A stretch of 64,000 nucleotides of DNA from Mayamaea pseudoterrestris (lineage: Eukaryota; Bacillariophyta; Bacillariophyceae; Sellaphorales; Sellaphoraceae): assembly GCA_027923505.1 (NCBI GenBank), contig BROI01000001.1, positions 714,501-778,500 of the forward strand, read 5' to 3'. Every line of letters starts with the position of its first letter. Position 1 is the stretch's first letter. Positions 13,101 to 26,339 of the stretch are shown here, one piece after another. Both the position numbers and the translations under genes were made by a program. The notes under the pieces were generated by a model, which saw nothing but the letters and a program-made list of their open reading frames with translations, searched no databases and was not told where the DNA came from.

Positions 13101-16100
13101 ACTGCCTGGAGGCTGACACCATGGGTACGGCCTCCACGGTGGGTATGGCCAACACCACAAGTTGTCGATTCTGACCTGTCAAACGCCCCATGCCCTGGCC
13201 ACCCAAATACCCAATGAGTCAGGCCAAACATGTCCAGGGTATGCCATTGACAGGTGCAGAGTCTCAAATGGTGCAAAAAGGACTGCCTGGAGGCTGACAC
13301 CATGGGTACGGCCTCCACGGTGGGTATGGCCAACACCACAAGTTGTCGATTCTGACCTGTCAAACGCCCCATGCCCTGGCCACCCAAATACCCAATGAGT
13401 CAGGCCAAACATGTCCAGGGTATGCCATTGACAGGTGCAGAGTCTCAAATGGTGCAAAAAGGACTGCCTGGAGGCTGACACCATGGGTACGGCCTCCACG
13501 GTGGGTATGGCCAACACCACAAGTTGTCGATTCTGACCTGTCAAACGCCCCATGCCCTGGCCACCCAAATACCCAATGAGTCAGGCCAAACATGTCCAGG
13601 GTATGCCATTGACAGGTGCAGAGTCTCAAATGGTGCAAAAAGGACTGCCTGGAGGCTGACACCATGGGTACGGCCTCCACGGTGGGTATGGCCAACACCA
13701 CAAGTTGTCGATTCTGACCTGTCAAACGCCCCATGCCCTGGCCACCCAAATACCCAATGAGTCAGGCCAAACATGTCCAGGGTATGCCATTGACAGGTGC
13801 AGAGTCTCAAATGGTGCAAAAGGACTGCCTGGAGGCTGACACCATGGGTACGGCCTCCACGGTGGGTATGGCCAACACCACAAGTTGTCGATTCTGACCT
13901 GTCAAACGCCCCATGCCCTGGCCACCCAAATACCCAATGAGTCAGGCCAAACATGTCCAGGGTATGCCATTGACAGGTGCAGAGTCTCAAATGGTGCAAA
14001 AAGGACTGCCTGGAGGCTGACACCATGGGTACGGCCTCCACGGTGGGTATGGCCAACACCACAAGTTGTCGATTCTGACCTGTCAAACGCCCCATGCCCT
14101 GGCCACCCAAATACCCAATGAGTCAGGCCAAACATGTCCAGGGTATGCCATTGACAGGTGCAGAGTCTCAAATGGTGCAAAAAGGACTGCCTGGAGGCTG
14201 ACACCATGGGTACGGCCTCCACGGTGGGTATGGCCAACACCACAAGTTGTCGATTCTGACCTGTCAAACGCCCCATGCCCTGGCCACCCAAATACCCAAT
14301 GAGTCAGGCCAAACATGTCCAGGGTATGCCATTGACAGGTGCAGAGTCTCAAATGGTGCAAAAGGACTGCCTGGAGGCTGACACCATGGGTACGGCCTCC
14401 ACGGTGGGTATGGCCAACACCACAAGTTGTCGATTCTGACCTGTCAAACGCCCCATGCCCTGGCCACCCAAATACCCAATGAGTCAGGCCAAACATGTCC
14501 AGGGTATGCCATTGACAGGTGCAGAGTCTCAAATGGTGCAAAAAGGACTGCCTGGAGGCTGACACCATGGGTACGGCCTCCACGGTGGGTATGGCCAACA
14601 CCACAAGTTGTCGATTCTGACCTGTCAAACGCCCCATGCCCTGGCCACCCAAATACCCAATGAGTCAGGCCAAACATGTCCAGGGTATGCCATTGACAGG
14701 TGCAGAGTCTCAAATGGTGCAAAAAGGACTGCCTGGAGGCTGACACCATGGGTACGGCCTCCACGGTGGGTATGGCCAACACCACAAGTTGTCGATTCTG
14801 ACCTGTCACAAGCCCCATGCCCTGGCCACCCAAATACCCAATGAGTCAGGCCAAACATGTCCAGGGTATGCCATTGACAGGTGCAGAGTCTCAAATGGTG
14901 CAAAAGGACTGCCTGGAGGCTGACACCATGGGTACGGCCTCCACGGTGGGTATGGCCAACACCACAAGTTGTCGATTCTGACCTGTCAAACGCCCCATGC
15001 CCTGGCCACCCAAATACCCAATGAGTCAGGCCAAACATGTCCAGGGTATGCCATTGACAGGTGCAGAGTCTCAAATGGTGCAAAAAGGACTGCCTGGAGG
15101 CTGACACCATGGGTACGGCCTCCACGGTGGGTATGGCCAACACCACAAGTTGTCGATTCTGACCTGTCAAACGCCCCATGCCCTGGCCACCCAAATACCC
15201 AATGAGTCAGGCCAAACATGTCCAGGGTATGCCATTGACAGGTGCAGAGTCTCAAATGGTGCAAAAGGACTGCCTGGAGGCTGACACCATGGGTACGGCC
15301 TCCACGGTGGGTATGGCCAACACCACAAGTTGTCGATTCTGACCTGTCAAACGCCCCATGCCCTGGCCACCCAAATACCCAATGAGTCAGGCCAAACATG
15401 TCCAGGGTATGCCATTGACAGGTGCAGAGTCTCAAATGGTGCAAAAAGGACTGCCTGGAGGCTGACACCATGGGTACGGCCTCCACGGTGGGTATGGCCA
15501 ACACCACAAGTTGTCAATTCTGACCTGTCAAACGCCCCATGCCCTGGCCACCCAAATACCCAATGAGTCAGGCCAAACATGTCCAGGGTATGCCATTGAC
15601 AGGTGCAGAGTCTCAAATGGTGCACAAAGGACTGCCTGGAGGCTGACACCATGGGTACGGCCTCCACGGTGGGTATGGCCAACACCACAAGTTGTCGATT
15701 CTGACCTGTCAAACGCCCCATGCCCTGGCCACCCAAATACCCAATGAGTCAGGCCAAACATGTCCAGGGTATGCCATTGACAGGTGCAGAGTCTCAAATG
15801 GTGCAAAAGGGACTGCCTGGAGGCTGACACCATGGGTACGGCCTCCACGGTGGGTATGGCCAACACCACAAGTTGTCGATTCTGACCTGTCAAACGCCCC
15901 ATGCCCTGGCCACCCAAATACCCAATGAGTCAGGCCAAACATGTCCAGGGTATGCCATTGACAGGTGCAGAGTCTCAAATGGTGCAAAAGGACTGCCTGG
16001 AGGCTGACACCATGGGTACGGCCTCCACGGTGGGTATGGCCAACACCACAAGTTGTCGATTCTGACCTGTCAAACGCCCCATGCCCTGGCCACCCAAATA

Positions 16101-19100
16101 CCCAATGAGTCAGGCCAAACATGTCCAGGGTATGCCATTGACAGGTGCAGAGTCTCAAATGGTGCAAAAAGGACTGCCTGGAGGCTGACACCATGGGTAC
16201 GGCCTCCACGGTGGGTATGGCCAACACCACAAGTTGTCGATTCTGACCTGTCAAACGCCCCATGCCCTGGCCACCCAAATACCCAATGAGTCAGGCCAAA
16301 CATGTCCAGGGTATGCCATTGACAGGTGCAGAGTCTCAAATGGTGCAAAAAGGACTGCCTGGAGGCTGACACCATGGGTACGGCCTCCACGGTGGGTATG
16401 GCCAACACCACAAGTTGTCGATTCTGACCTGTCAAACGCCCCATGCCCTGGCCACCCAAATACCCAATGAGTCAGGCCAAACATGTCCAGGGTATGCCAT
16501 TGACAGGTGCAGAGTCTCAAATGGTGCAAAAAGGACTGCCTGGAGGCTGACACCATGGGTACGGCCTCCACGGTGGGTATGGCCAACACCACAAGTTGTC
16601 GATTCTGACCTGTCAAACGCCCCATGCCCTGGCCACCCAAATACCCAATGAGTCAGGCCAAACATGTCCAGGGTATGCCATTGACAGGTGCAGAGTCTCA
16701 AATGGTGCAAAAAGGACTGCCTGGAGGCTGACACCATGGGTACGGCCTCCACGGTGGGTATGGCCAACACCACAAGTTGTCGATTCTGACCTGTCAAACG
16801 CCCCATGCCCTGGCCACCCAAATACCCAATGAGTCAGGCCAAACATGTCCAGGGTATGCCATTGACAGGTGCAGAGTCTCAAATGGTGCAAAAAGGACTG
16901 CCTGGAGGCTGACACCATGGGTACGGCCTCCACGGTGGGTATGGCCAACACCACAAGTTGTCGATTCTGACCTGTCAAACGCCCCATGCCCTGGCCACCC
17001 AAATACCCAATGAGTCAGGCCAAACATGTCCAGGGTATGCCATTGACAGGTGCAGAGTCTCAAATGGTGCAAAAAGGACTGCCTGGAGGCTGACACCATG
17101 GGTACGGCCTCCACGGTGGGTATGGCCAACACCACAAGTTGTCGATTCTGACCTGTCAAACGCCCCATGCCCTGGCCACCCAAATACCCAATGAGTCAGG
17201 CAAAACATGTCCAGGGTATGCCATTGACAGGTGCAGAGTCTCAAATGGTGCAAAAAGGACTGCCTGGAGGCTGACACCATGGGTACGGCCTCCACGGTGG
17301 GTATGGCCAACACCACAAGTTGTCGATTCTGACCTGTCAAACGCCCCATGCCCTGGCCACCCAAATACCCAATGAGTCAGGCCAAACATGTCCAGGGTAT
17401 GCCATTGACAGGTGCAGAGTCTCAAATGGTGCAAAAAGGACTGCCTGGAGGCTGACACCATGGGTACGGCCTCCACGGTGGGTATGGCCAACACCACAAG
17501 TTGTCGATTCTGACCTGTCAAACGCCCCATGCCCTGGCCACCCAAATACCCAATGAGTCAGGCCAAACATGTCCAGGGTATGCCATTGACAGGTGCAGAG
17601 TCTCAAATGGTGCAAAAAGGACTGCCTGGAGGCTGACACCATGGGTACGGCCTCCACGGTGGGTATGGCCAACACCACAAGTTGTCGATTCTGACCTGTC
17701 AAACGCCCCATGCCCTGGCCACCCAAATACCCAATGAGTCAGGCCAAACATGTCCAGGGTATGCCATTGACAGGTGCAGAGTCTCAAATGGTGCAAAAAG
17801 GACTGCCTGGAGGCTGACACCATGGGTACGGCCTCCACGGTGGGTATGGCCAACACCACAAGTTGTCGATTCTGACCTGTCAAACGCCCCATGCCCTGGC
17901 CACCCAAATACCCAATGAGTCAGGCCAAACATGTCCAGGGTATGCCATTGACAGGTGCAGAGTCTCAAATGGTGCAAAAAGGACTGCCTGGAGGCTGACA
18001 CCATGGGTACGGCCTCCACGGTGGGTATGGCCAACACCACAAGTTGTCGATTCTGACCTGTCAAACGCCCCATGCCCTGGCCACCCAAATACCCAATGAG
18101 TCAGGCCAAACATGTCCAGGGTATGCCATTGACAGGTGCAGAGTCTCAAATGGTGCAAAAAGGACTGCCTGGAGGCTGACACCATGGGTACGGCCTCCAC
18201 GGTGGGTATGGCCAACACCACAAGTTGTCGATTCTGACCTGTCAAACGCCCCATGCCCTGGCCACCCAAATACCCAATGAGTCAGGCCAAACATGTCCAG
18301 GGTATGCCATTGACAGGTGCAGAGTCTCAAATGGTGCAAAAGGACTGCCTGGAGGCTGACACCATGGGTACGGCCTCCACGGTGGGTATGGCCAACACCA
18401 CAAGTTGTCGATTCTGACCTGTCAAACGCCCCATGCCCTGGCCACCCAAATACCCAATGAGTCAGGCCAAACATGTCCAGGGTATGCCATTGACAGGTGC
18501 AGAGTCTCAAATGGTGCAAAAAGGACTGCCTGGAGGCTGACACCATGGGTACGGCCTCCACGGTGGGTATGGCCAACACCACAAGTTGTCGATTCTGACC
18601 TGTCAAACGCCCCATGCCCTGGCCACCCAAATACCCAATGAGTCAGGCAAAACATGTCCAGGGTATGCCATTGACAGGTGCAGAGTCTCAAATGGTGCAA
18701 AAAGGACTGCCTGGAGGCTGACACCATGGGTACGGCCTCCACGGTGGGTATGGCCAACACCACAAGTTGTCGATTCTGACCTGTCAAACGCCCCATGCCC
18801 TGGCCACCCAAATACCCAATGAGTCAGGCCAAACATGTCCAGGGTATGCCATTGACAGGTGCAGAGTCTCAAATGGTGCAAAAAGGACTGCCTGGAGGCT
18901 GACACCATGGGTACGGCCTCCACGGTGGGTATGGCCAACACCACAAGTTGTCGATTCTGACCTGTCAAACGCCCCATGCCCTGGCCACCCAAATACCCAA
19001 TGAGTCAGGCCAAACATGTCCAGGGTATGCCATTGACAGGTGCAGAGTCTCAAATGGTGCAAAAAGGACTGCCTGGAGGCTGACACCATGGGTACGGCCT

Positions 19101-22100
19101 CCACGGTGGGTATGGCCAACACCACAAGTTGTCGATTCTGACCTGTCAAACGCCCCATGCCCTGGCCACCCAAATACCCAATGAGTCAGGCCAAACATGT
19201 CCAGGGTATGCCATTGACAGGTGCAGAGTCTCAAATGGTGCAAAAAGGACTGCCTGGAGGCTGACACCATGGGTACGGCCTCCACGGTGGGTATGGCCAA
19301 CACCACAAGTTGTCGATTCTGACCTGTCAAACGCCCCATGCCCTGGCCACCCAAATACCCAATGAGTCAGGCCAAACATGTCCAGGGTATGCCATTGACA
19401 GGTGCAGAGTCTCAAATGGTGCAAAAGGACTGCCTGGAGGCTGACACCATGGGTACGGCCTCCACGGTGGGTATGGCCAACACCACAAGTTGTCGATTCT
19501 GACCTGTCAAACGCCCCATGCCCTGGCCACCCAAATACCCAATGAGTCAGGCCAAACATGTCCAGGGTATGCCATTGACAGGTGCAGAGTCTCAAATGGT
19601 GCAAAAAGGACTGCCTGGAGGCTGACACCATGGGTACGGCCTCCACGGTGGGTATGGCCAACACCACAAGTTGTCGATTCTGACCTGTCAAACGCCCCAT
19701 GCCCTGGCCACCCAAATACCCAATGAGTCAGGCCAAACATGTCCAGGGTATGCCATTGACAGGTGCAGAGTCTCAAATGGTGCAAAAAGGACTGCCTGGA
19801 GGCTGACACCATGGGTACGGCCTCCACGGTGGGTATGGCCAACACCACAAGTTGTCGATTCTGACCTGTCAAACGCCCCATGCCCTGGCCACCCAAATAC
19901 CCAATGAGTCAGGCCAAACATGTCCAGGGTATGCCATTGACAGGTGCAGAGTCTCAAATGGTGCAAAAAGGACTGCCTGGAGGCTGACACCATGGGTACG
20001 GCCTCCACGGTGGGTATGGCCAACACCACAAGTTGTCGATTCTGACCTGTCAAACGCCCCATGCCCTGGCCACCCAAATACCCAATGAGTCAGGCCAAAC
20101 ATGTCCAGGGTATGCCATTGACAGGTGCAGAGTCTCAAATGGTGCAAAAAGGACTGCCTGGAGGCTGACACCATGGGTACGGCCTCCACGGTGGGTATGG
20201 CCAACACCACAAGTTGTCGATTCTGACCTGTCAAACGCCCCATGCCCTGGCCACCCAAATACCCAATGAGTCAGGCCAAACATGTCCAGGGTATGCCATT
20301 GACAGGTGCAGAGTCTCAAATGGTGCAAAAGGACTGCCTGGAGGCTGACACCATGGGTACGGCCTCCACGGTGGGTATGGCCAACACCACAAGTTGTCGA
20401 TTCTGACCTGTCAAACGCCCCATGCCCTGGCCACCCAAATACCCAATGAGTCAGGCCAAACATGTCCAGGGTATGCCATTGACAGGTGCAGAGTCTCAAA
20501 TGGTGCAAAAAGGACTGCCTGGAGGCTGACACCATGGGTACGGCCTCCACGGTGGGTATGGCCAACACCACAAGTTGTCGATTCTGACCTGTCAAACGCC
20601 CCATGCCCTGGCCACCCAAATACCCAATGAGTCAGGCCAAACATGTCCAGGGTATGCCATTGACAGGTGCAGAGTCTCAAATGGTGCAAAAAGGACTGCC
20701 TGGAGGCTGACACCATGGGTACGGCCTCCACGGTGGGTATGGCCAACACCACAAGTTGTCGATTCTGACCTGTCAAACGCCCCATGCCCTGGCCACCCAA
20801 ATACCCAATGAGTCAGGCCAAACATGTCCAGGGTATGCCATTGACAGGTGCAGAGTCTCAAATGGTGCAAAAAGGACTGCCTGGAGGCTGACACCATGGG
20901 TACGGCCTCCACGGTGGGTATGGCCAACACCACAAGTTGTCGATTCTGACCTGTCAAACGCCCCATGCCCTGGCCACCCAAATACCCAATGAGTCAGGCC
21001 AAACATGTCCAGGGTATGCCATTGACAGGTGCAGAGTCTCAAATGGTGCAAAAAGGACTGCCTGGAGGCTGACACCATGGGTACGGCCTCCACGGTGGGT
21101 ATGGCCAACACCATAAAAGAACGTGATTGTAGATTCTGACCTGTCAAACGCCCCATGCCCTGGCCACCCAAATACCCAATGAGTCAGGCCAAACATGTCC
21201 AGGGTATGCCATTGACAGGTGCAGAGTCTCAAATGGTGCAAAAAGGACTGCCTGGAGGCTGACACCATGGGTACGGCCTCCACGGTGGGTATGGCCAACA
21301 CCACAAGTTGTCGATTCTGACCTGTCAAACGCCCCATGCCCTGGCCACCCAAATACCCAATGAGTCAGGCCAAACATGTCCAGGGTATGCCATTGACAGG
21401 TGCAGAGTCTCAAATGGTGCAAAAAGGACTGCCTGGAGGCTGACACCATGGGTACGGCCTCCACGGTGGGTATGGCCAACACCACAAGTTGTCGATTCTG
21501 ACCTGTCAAACGCCCCATGCCCTGGCCACCCAAATACCCAATGAGTCAGGCCAAACATGTCCAGGGTATGCCATTGACAGGTGCAGAGTCTCAAATGGTG
21601 CAAAAAGGACTGCCTGGAGGCTGACACCATGGGTACGGCCTCCACGGTGGGTATGGCCAACACCACAAGTTGTCGATTCTGACCTGTCAAACGCCCCATG
21701 CCCTGGCCACCCAAATACCCAATGAGTCAGGCCAAACATGTCCAGGGTATGCCATTGACAGGTGCAGAGTCTCAAATGGTGCAAAAAGGACTGCCTGGAG
21801 GCTGACACCATGGGTACGGCCTCCACGGTGGGTATGGCCAACACCACAAGTTGTCGATTCTGACCTGTCAAACGCCCCATGCCCTGGCCACCCAAATACC
21901 CAATGAGTCAGGCCAAACATGTCCAGGGTATGCCATTGACAGGTGCAGAGTCTCAAATGGTGCAAAAAGGACTGCCTGGAGGCTGACACCATGGGTACGG
22001 CCTCCACGGTGGGTATGGCCAACACCACAAGTTGTCGATTCTGACCTGTCAAACGCCCCATGCCCTGGCCACCCAAATACCCAATGAGTCAGGCCAAACA

Positions 22101-25100
22101 TGTCCAGGGTATGCCATTGACAGGTGCAGAGTCTCAAATGGTGCAAAAAGGACTGCCTGGAGGCTGACACCATGGGTACGGCCTCCACGGTGGGTATGGC
22201 CAACACCACAAGTTGTCGATTCTGACCTGTCAAACGCCCCATGCCCTGGCCACCCAAATACCCAATGAGTCAGGCCAAACATGTCCAGGGTATGCCATTG
22301 ACAGGTGCAGAGTCTCAAATGGTGCAAAAAGGACTGCCTGGAGGCTGACACCATGGGTACGGCCTCCACGGTGGGTATGGCCAACACCACAAGTTGTCGA
22401 TTCTGACCTGTCAAACGCCCCATGCCCTGGCCACCCAAATACCCAATGAGTCAGGCCAAACATGTCCAGGGTATGCCATTGACAGGTGCAGAGTCTCAAA
22501 TGGTGCAAAAAGGACTGCCTGGAGGCTGACACCATGGGTACGGCCTCCACGGTGGGTATGGCCAACACCACAAGTTGTCGATTCTGACCTGTCAAACGCC
22601 CCATGCCCTGGCCACCCAAATACCCAAGCAATGAGTCAGGCCAAACATGTCCAGGGTATGCCATTGACAGGTGCAGAGTCTCAAATGGTGCAAAAAGGAC
22701 TGCCTGGAGGCTGACACCATGGGTACGGCCTCCACGGTGGGTATGGCCAACACACCACCAAGTTGTCTCTGTCAAACGCCCCATGCCGTGGCCCACCCAA
22801 AGACCCAATGAGTCAGGCTAAACATGTCCAGAGTTTGCCATTGAGAGGTGCAGAGTCTCAAATGGTGCAAAAAGGACTGCCTGGAGGCTGACACCATGGG
22901 TACGGCCTCCACGGTGGGTATGGCCAACACCACAAGTTGTCGATTCTGACCTGTCAAACGCCCCATGCCCTGGCCACCCAAATACCCAATGAGTCAGGCC
23001 AAACATGTCCAGGGTATGCCATTGACAGGTGCGGAGTCTCAAATGGTGCAAAAAGGACTGCCTGGAGGCTGACACCATGGGTACGGCCTCCACGGTGGGT
23101 ATGGCCAACACCACAAGTTGTCGATTCTGACCTGTCAAACGCCCCATGCCCTGGCCACCCAAATACCCAATGAGTCAGGCCAAACATGTCCAGGGTATGC
23201 CATTGACAGGTGCAGAGTCTCAAATGGTGCAAAAAGGACTGCCTGGAGGCTGACACCATGGGTACGGCCTCCACGGTGGGTATGGCCAACACCACAAGTT
23301 GTCGATTCTGACCTGTCAAACGCCCCATGCCCTGGCCACCCAAATACCCAATGAGTCAGGCCAAACATGTCCAGGGTATGCCATTGACAGGTGCAGAGTC
23401 TCAAATGGTGCAAAAAGGACTGCCTGGAGGCTGACACCATGGGTACGGCCTCCACGGTGGGTATGGCCAACACCACAAGTTGTCGATTCTGACCTGTCAA
23501 ACGCCCCATGCCCTGGCCACCCAAATACCCAATGAGTCAGGCCAAACATGTCCAGGGTATGCCATTGACAGGTGCAGAGTCTCAAATGGTGCAAAAGGAC
23601 TGCCTGGAGGCTGACACCATGGGTACGGCCTCCACGGTGGGTATGGCCAACACCACAAGTTGTCGATTCTGACCTGTCAAACGCCCCATGCCCTGGCCAC
23701 CCAAATACCCAATGAGTCAGGCCAAACATGTCCAGGGTATGCCATTGACAGGTGCAGAGTCTCAAATGGTGCAAAAAGGACTGCCTGGAGGCTGACACCA
23801 TGGGTACGGCCTCCACGGTGGGTATGGCCAACACCACAAGTTGTCGATTCTGACCTGTCAAACGCCCCATGCCCTGGCCACCCAAATACCCAATGAGTCA
23901 GGCCAAACATGTCCAGGGTATGCCATTGACAGGTGCAGAGTCTCAAATGGTGCAAAAAGGACTGCCTGGAGGCTGACACCATGGGTACGGCCTCCACGGT
24001 GGGTATGGCCAACACCACAAGTTGTCGATTCTGACCTGTCAAACGCCCCATGCCCTGGCCACCCAAATACCCAATGAGTCAGGCCAAACATGTCCAGGGT
24101 ATGCCATTGACAGGTGCAGAGTCTCAAATGGTGCAAAAAGGACTGCCTGGAGGCTGACACCATGGGTACGGCCTCCACGGTGGGTATGGCCAACACCACA
24201 AGTTGTCGATTCTGACCTGTCAAACGCCCCATGCCCTGGCCACCCAAATACCCAATGAGTCAGGCAAAACATGTCCAGGGTATGCCATTGACAGGTGCAG
24301 AGTCTCAAATGGTGCAAAAAGGACTGCCTGGAGGCTGACACCATGGGTACGGCCTCCACGGTGGGTATGGCCAACACCACAAGTTGTCGATTCTGACCTG
24401 TCAAACGCCCCATGCCCTGGCCACCCAAATACCCAATGAGTCAGGCCAAACATGTCCAGGGTATGCCATTGACAGGTGCAGAGTCTCAAATGGTGCAAAA
24501 AGGACTGCCTGGAGGCTGACACCATGGGTACGGCCTCCACGGTGGGTATGGCCAACACCACAAGTTGTCGATTCTGACCTGTCAAACGCCCCATGCCCTG
24601 GCCACCCAAATACCCAATGAGTCAGGCCAAACATGTCCAGGGTATGCCATTGACAGGTGCAGAGTCTCAAATGGTGCAAAAAGGACTGCCTGGAGGCTGA
24701 CACCATGGGTACGGCCTCCACGGTGGGTATGGCCAACACCACAAGTTGTCGATTCTGACCTGTCAAACGCCCCATGCCCTGGCCACCCAAATACCCAATG
24801 AGTCAGGCCAAACATGTCCAGGGTATGCCATTGACAGGTGCAGAGTCTCAAATGGTGCAAAAAGGACTGCCTGGAGGCTGACACCATGGGTACGGCCTCC
24901 ACGGTGGGTATGGCCAACACCACAAGTTGTCGATTCTGACCTGTCAAACGCCCCATGCCCTGGCCACCCAAATACCCAATGAGTCAGGCCAAACATGTCC
25001 AGGGTATGCCATTGACAGGTGCAGAGTCTCAAATGGTGCAAAAAGGACTGCCTGGAGGCTGACACCATGGGTACGGCCTCCACGGTGGGTATGGCCAACA

Positions 25101-25247
25101 CCACAAGTTGTCGATTCTGACCTGTCAAACGCCCCATGCCCTGGCCACCCAAATACCCAATGAGTCAGGCCAAACATGTCCAGGGTATGCCATTGACAGG
25201 TGCAGAGTCTCAAATGGTGCAAAAAGGACTGCCTGGAGGCTGACACC
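10149..25247. repeat. Satellite 3, block A: homogeneous 181/180-bp array
   Basis: About 83 head-to-tail units. Two length variants differ in one A run ('gcaaaaagg', 181 bp; 'gcaaaagg', 180 bp), which switches the reading frame and breaks otherwise open antisense frames. Copies are otherwise almost identical from 10,860 to 25,240. Exceptions are units near 10,820-10,850, 21,110-21,130 (a 9-bp longer patch) and 22,610-22,860 (several substitutions and small indels). Each unit holds an internal direct repeat, GGGTACGGCC and GGGTATGGCC, 18 bp apart. Rare variants recur at fixed multiples of the unit, pointing to multi-unit duplication. The block ends at the copia fossil. Confidence 0.98.
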
Positions 25248-25686
25248 ACTTTCTCGGCTCCGCAGAGTACGCCATCGGCCGTTCGCCAAACGTCTGCGCC
25301 CAAATGATATGCCAATGCTGGACCTGACGCCTTGTCCCAGTTGTAGTTCTCAATTAAAAGATCCGTTTAGTCCTTCATTTCATCGCACGCTAAATCAAGC
25401 CGACATACACACAAACGCATTCGTAGTGCGTGCCTTATCAGCGCATCCACACGTCCGGTTCTGCATACACGGGCGTGAAGCCAATGTCGCGAGCGTGAGT
25501 GCCTGCAAAGTCTCGTGCCAGCGTGCGCCTGACGTGAAGACCGTATAATGCTCACGATCGCGGAGCGTACCTCGAGCTCCCCGAACCTGGACCTGCCACT
25601 CATATAAACCTTCTTCGCGGCTTCCAAGTATGCGGCTAAGTCGACGCCAGCTGCTCCACAGTTCCGTGACCGCTGAGTTCCGGGCC
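25248..25686 (-). mobile_element. Decayed Ty1/copia reverse-transcriptase fragment in the satellite
   Basis: Single-copy sequence replaces the satellite mid-unit and the satellite resumes at about 25,687. On the minus strand, short peptide stretches resemble the copia reverse-transcriptase region, for example 'TSGARWHE' and, further on, 'AYHLGADVW'. It is a broken fossil with several breaks and only part of pol is present. No ends or LTRs were recognised. It looks older than the copia element at 45,949-50,211 and of a different copia lineage, judging by these motifs. The family assignment rests on motif memory without a search. Confidence 0.6.
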
Positions 25687-25893
25687 ACACGTCCAGGGTA
25701 TGCCATTGACAGGCAGAGTCTCAAATGGGAGGACTGCTGAGGCTGACCCGGGAGGCCCAGGGAGAACAGCGACTCTGACCTGTCAAACGCCCCATGCCCT
25801 GGCCACCCAAACACCAATGAGTCAGGCCAAACATGTCCAAGTGTATGCCATTGAACAGGAGAGTCCAGCGCAAAGCGGCTGACCAGGGGGGCG
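25687..25893. repeat. Degenerate satellite 3 remnant between two insertions
   Basis: A little over one satellite 3 unit, recognisable from 'cgtccagggtatgcc', 'gacctgtcaaacgcccc' and 'gtcaggccaaacatgtcc', but with many substitutions and small deletions compared with block A. Confidence 0.85.
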
Positions 25894-26339
25894 GTAGCAG
25901 GTTGCACACGAAAAACAGCAACCAGAGCGATACCTTTACTTGTCATAGTGCATGGTGCCTTTGTATGCAGCATATAGAACTAGCAGACGGAAAAGTAGCA
26001 GCGTGTTTAGAGGGCATATAGCCGGTATCCTTGGTTCGATTCCGAGGTGCGCTACTTTTTAACGGCAAGTGATACTACTTCCAGTTGCATACCAGGGACG
26101 AGAAGAGGGCTGCTGGTTCGTGCGACCGAACGCGAAGAAAAAGCAAAATCACCGGTTGCACGGGTTTGTCACGAACGGAACGATGGGGAGTCGCGAACCC
26201 CGGAGGCACAAAGATGCGCCGAGCCGAAACGCCGCAGAAAAACTGAAAAGTGACATTCCCGCGAGACGAAAATGCCAGCTGAAACGGAAGACGAGTTAGC
26301 ACTATGACGCGCAAAGCTAGGGGAGTAGCAGGTTGCACA
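25894..26339. mobile_element. Unidentified insertion flanked by 15-bp direct repeats
   Basis: The 15-mer GTAGCAGGTTGCACA occurs at 25894-25908 and again at 26325-26339. It encloses about 416 bp of single-copy sequence, and degenerate satellite 3 lies on both outer sides. The arrangement looks like an insertion with a target-site duplication, though the satellite phase is not continuous across it, so some satellite was also lost. The interior holds a tRNA-like stretch followed by a T run (see 25947-26060) and an A-rich, purine-rich right half. A tRNA-derived SINE or related short retroelement is the best guess. No protein-coding similarity was seen. Confidence 0.4.
25947..26060 (+). ncRNA. tRNA-like sequence with B box and T-run terminator
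   Basis: The stretch at 26030-26046 forms a canonical T arm: stem cttgg/ccgag closed around the loop ttcgatt, matching the pol III B box GGTTCGATTCC. The next seven bases (26047-26053) can pair with 26000-26006 (three wobbles) or fully with 25947-25953 (two wobbles), and five Ts follow at 26056-26060. The short fold (55 nt) is too short for a whole tRNA and would lack an anticodon arm. The long fold (about 108 nt) would need an intron. I could not identify an anticodon. A degenerate tRNA or a SINE head is likelier than a working tRNA. Confidence 0.3.

Noticed and set aside
25909-26324. Protein-coding gene in the insertion
   Set aside because: Frames are short, arginine- and lysine-rich from base composition, and match nothing recognised.
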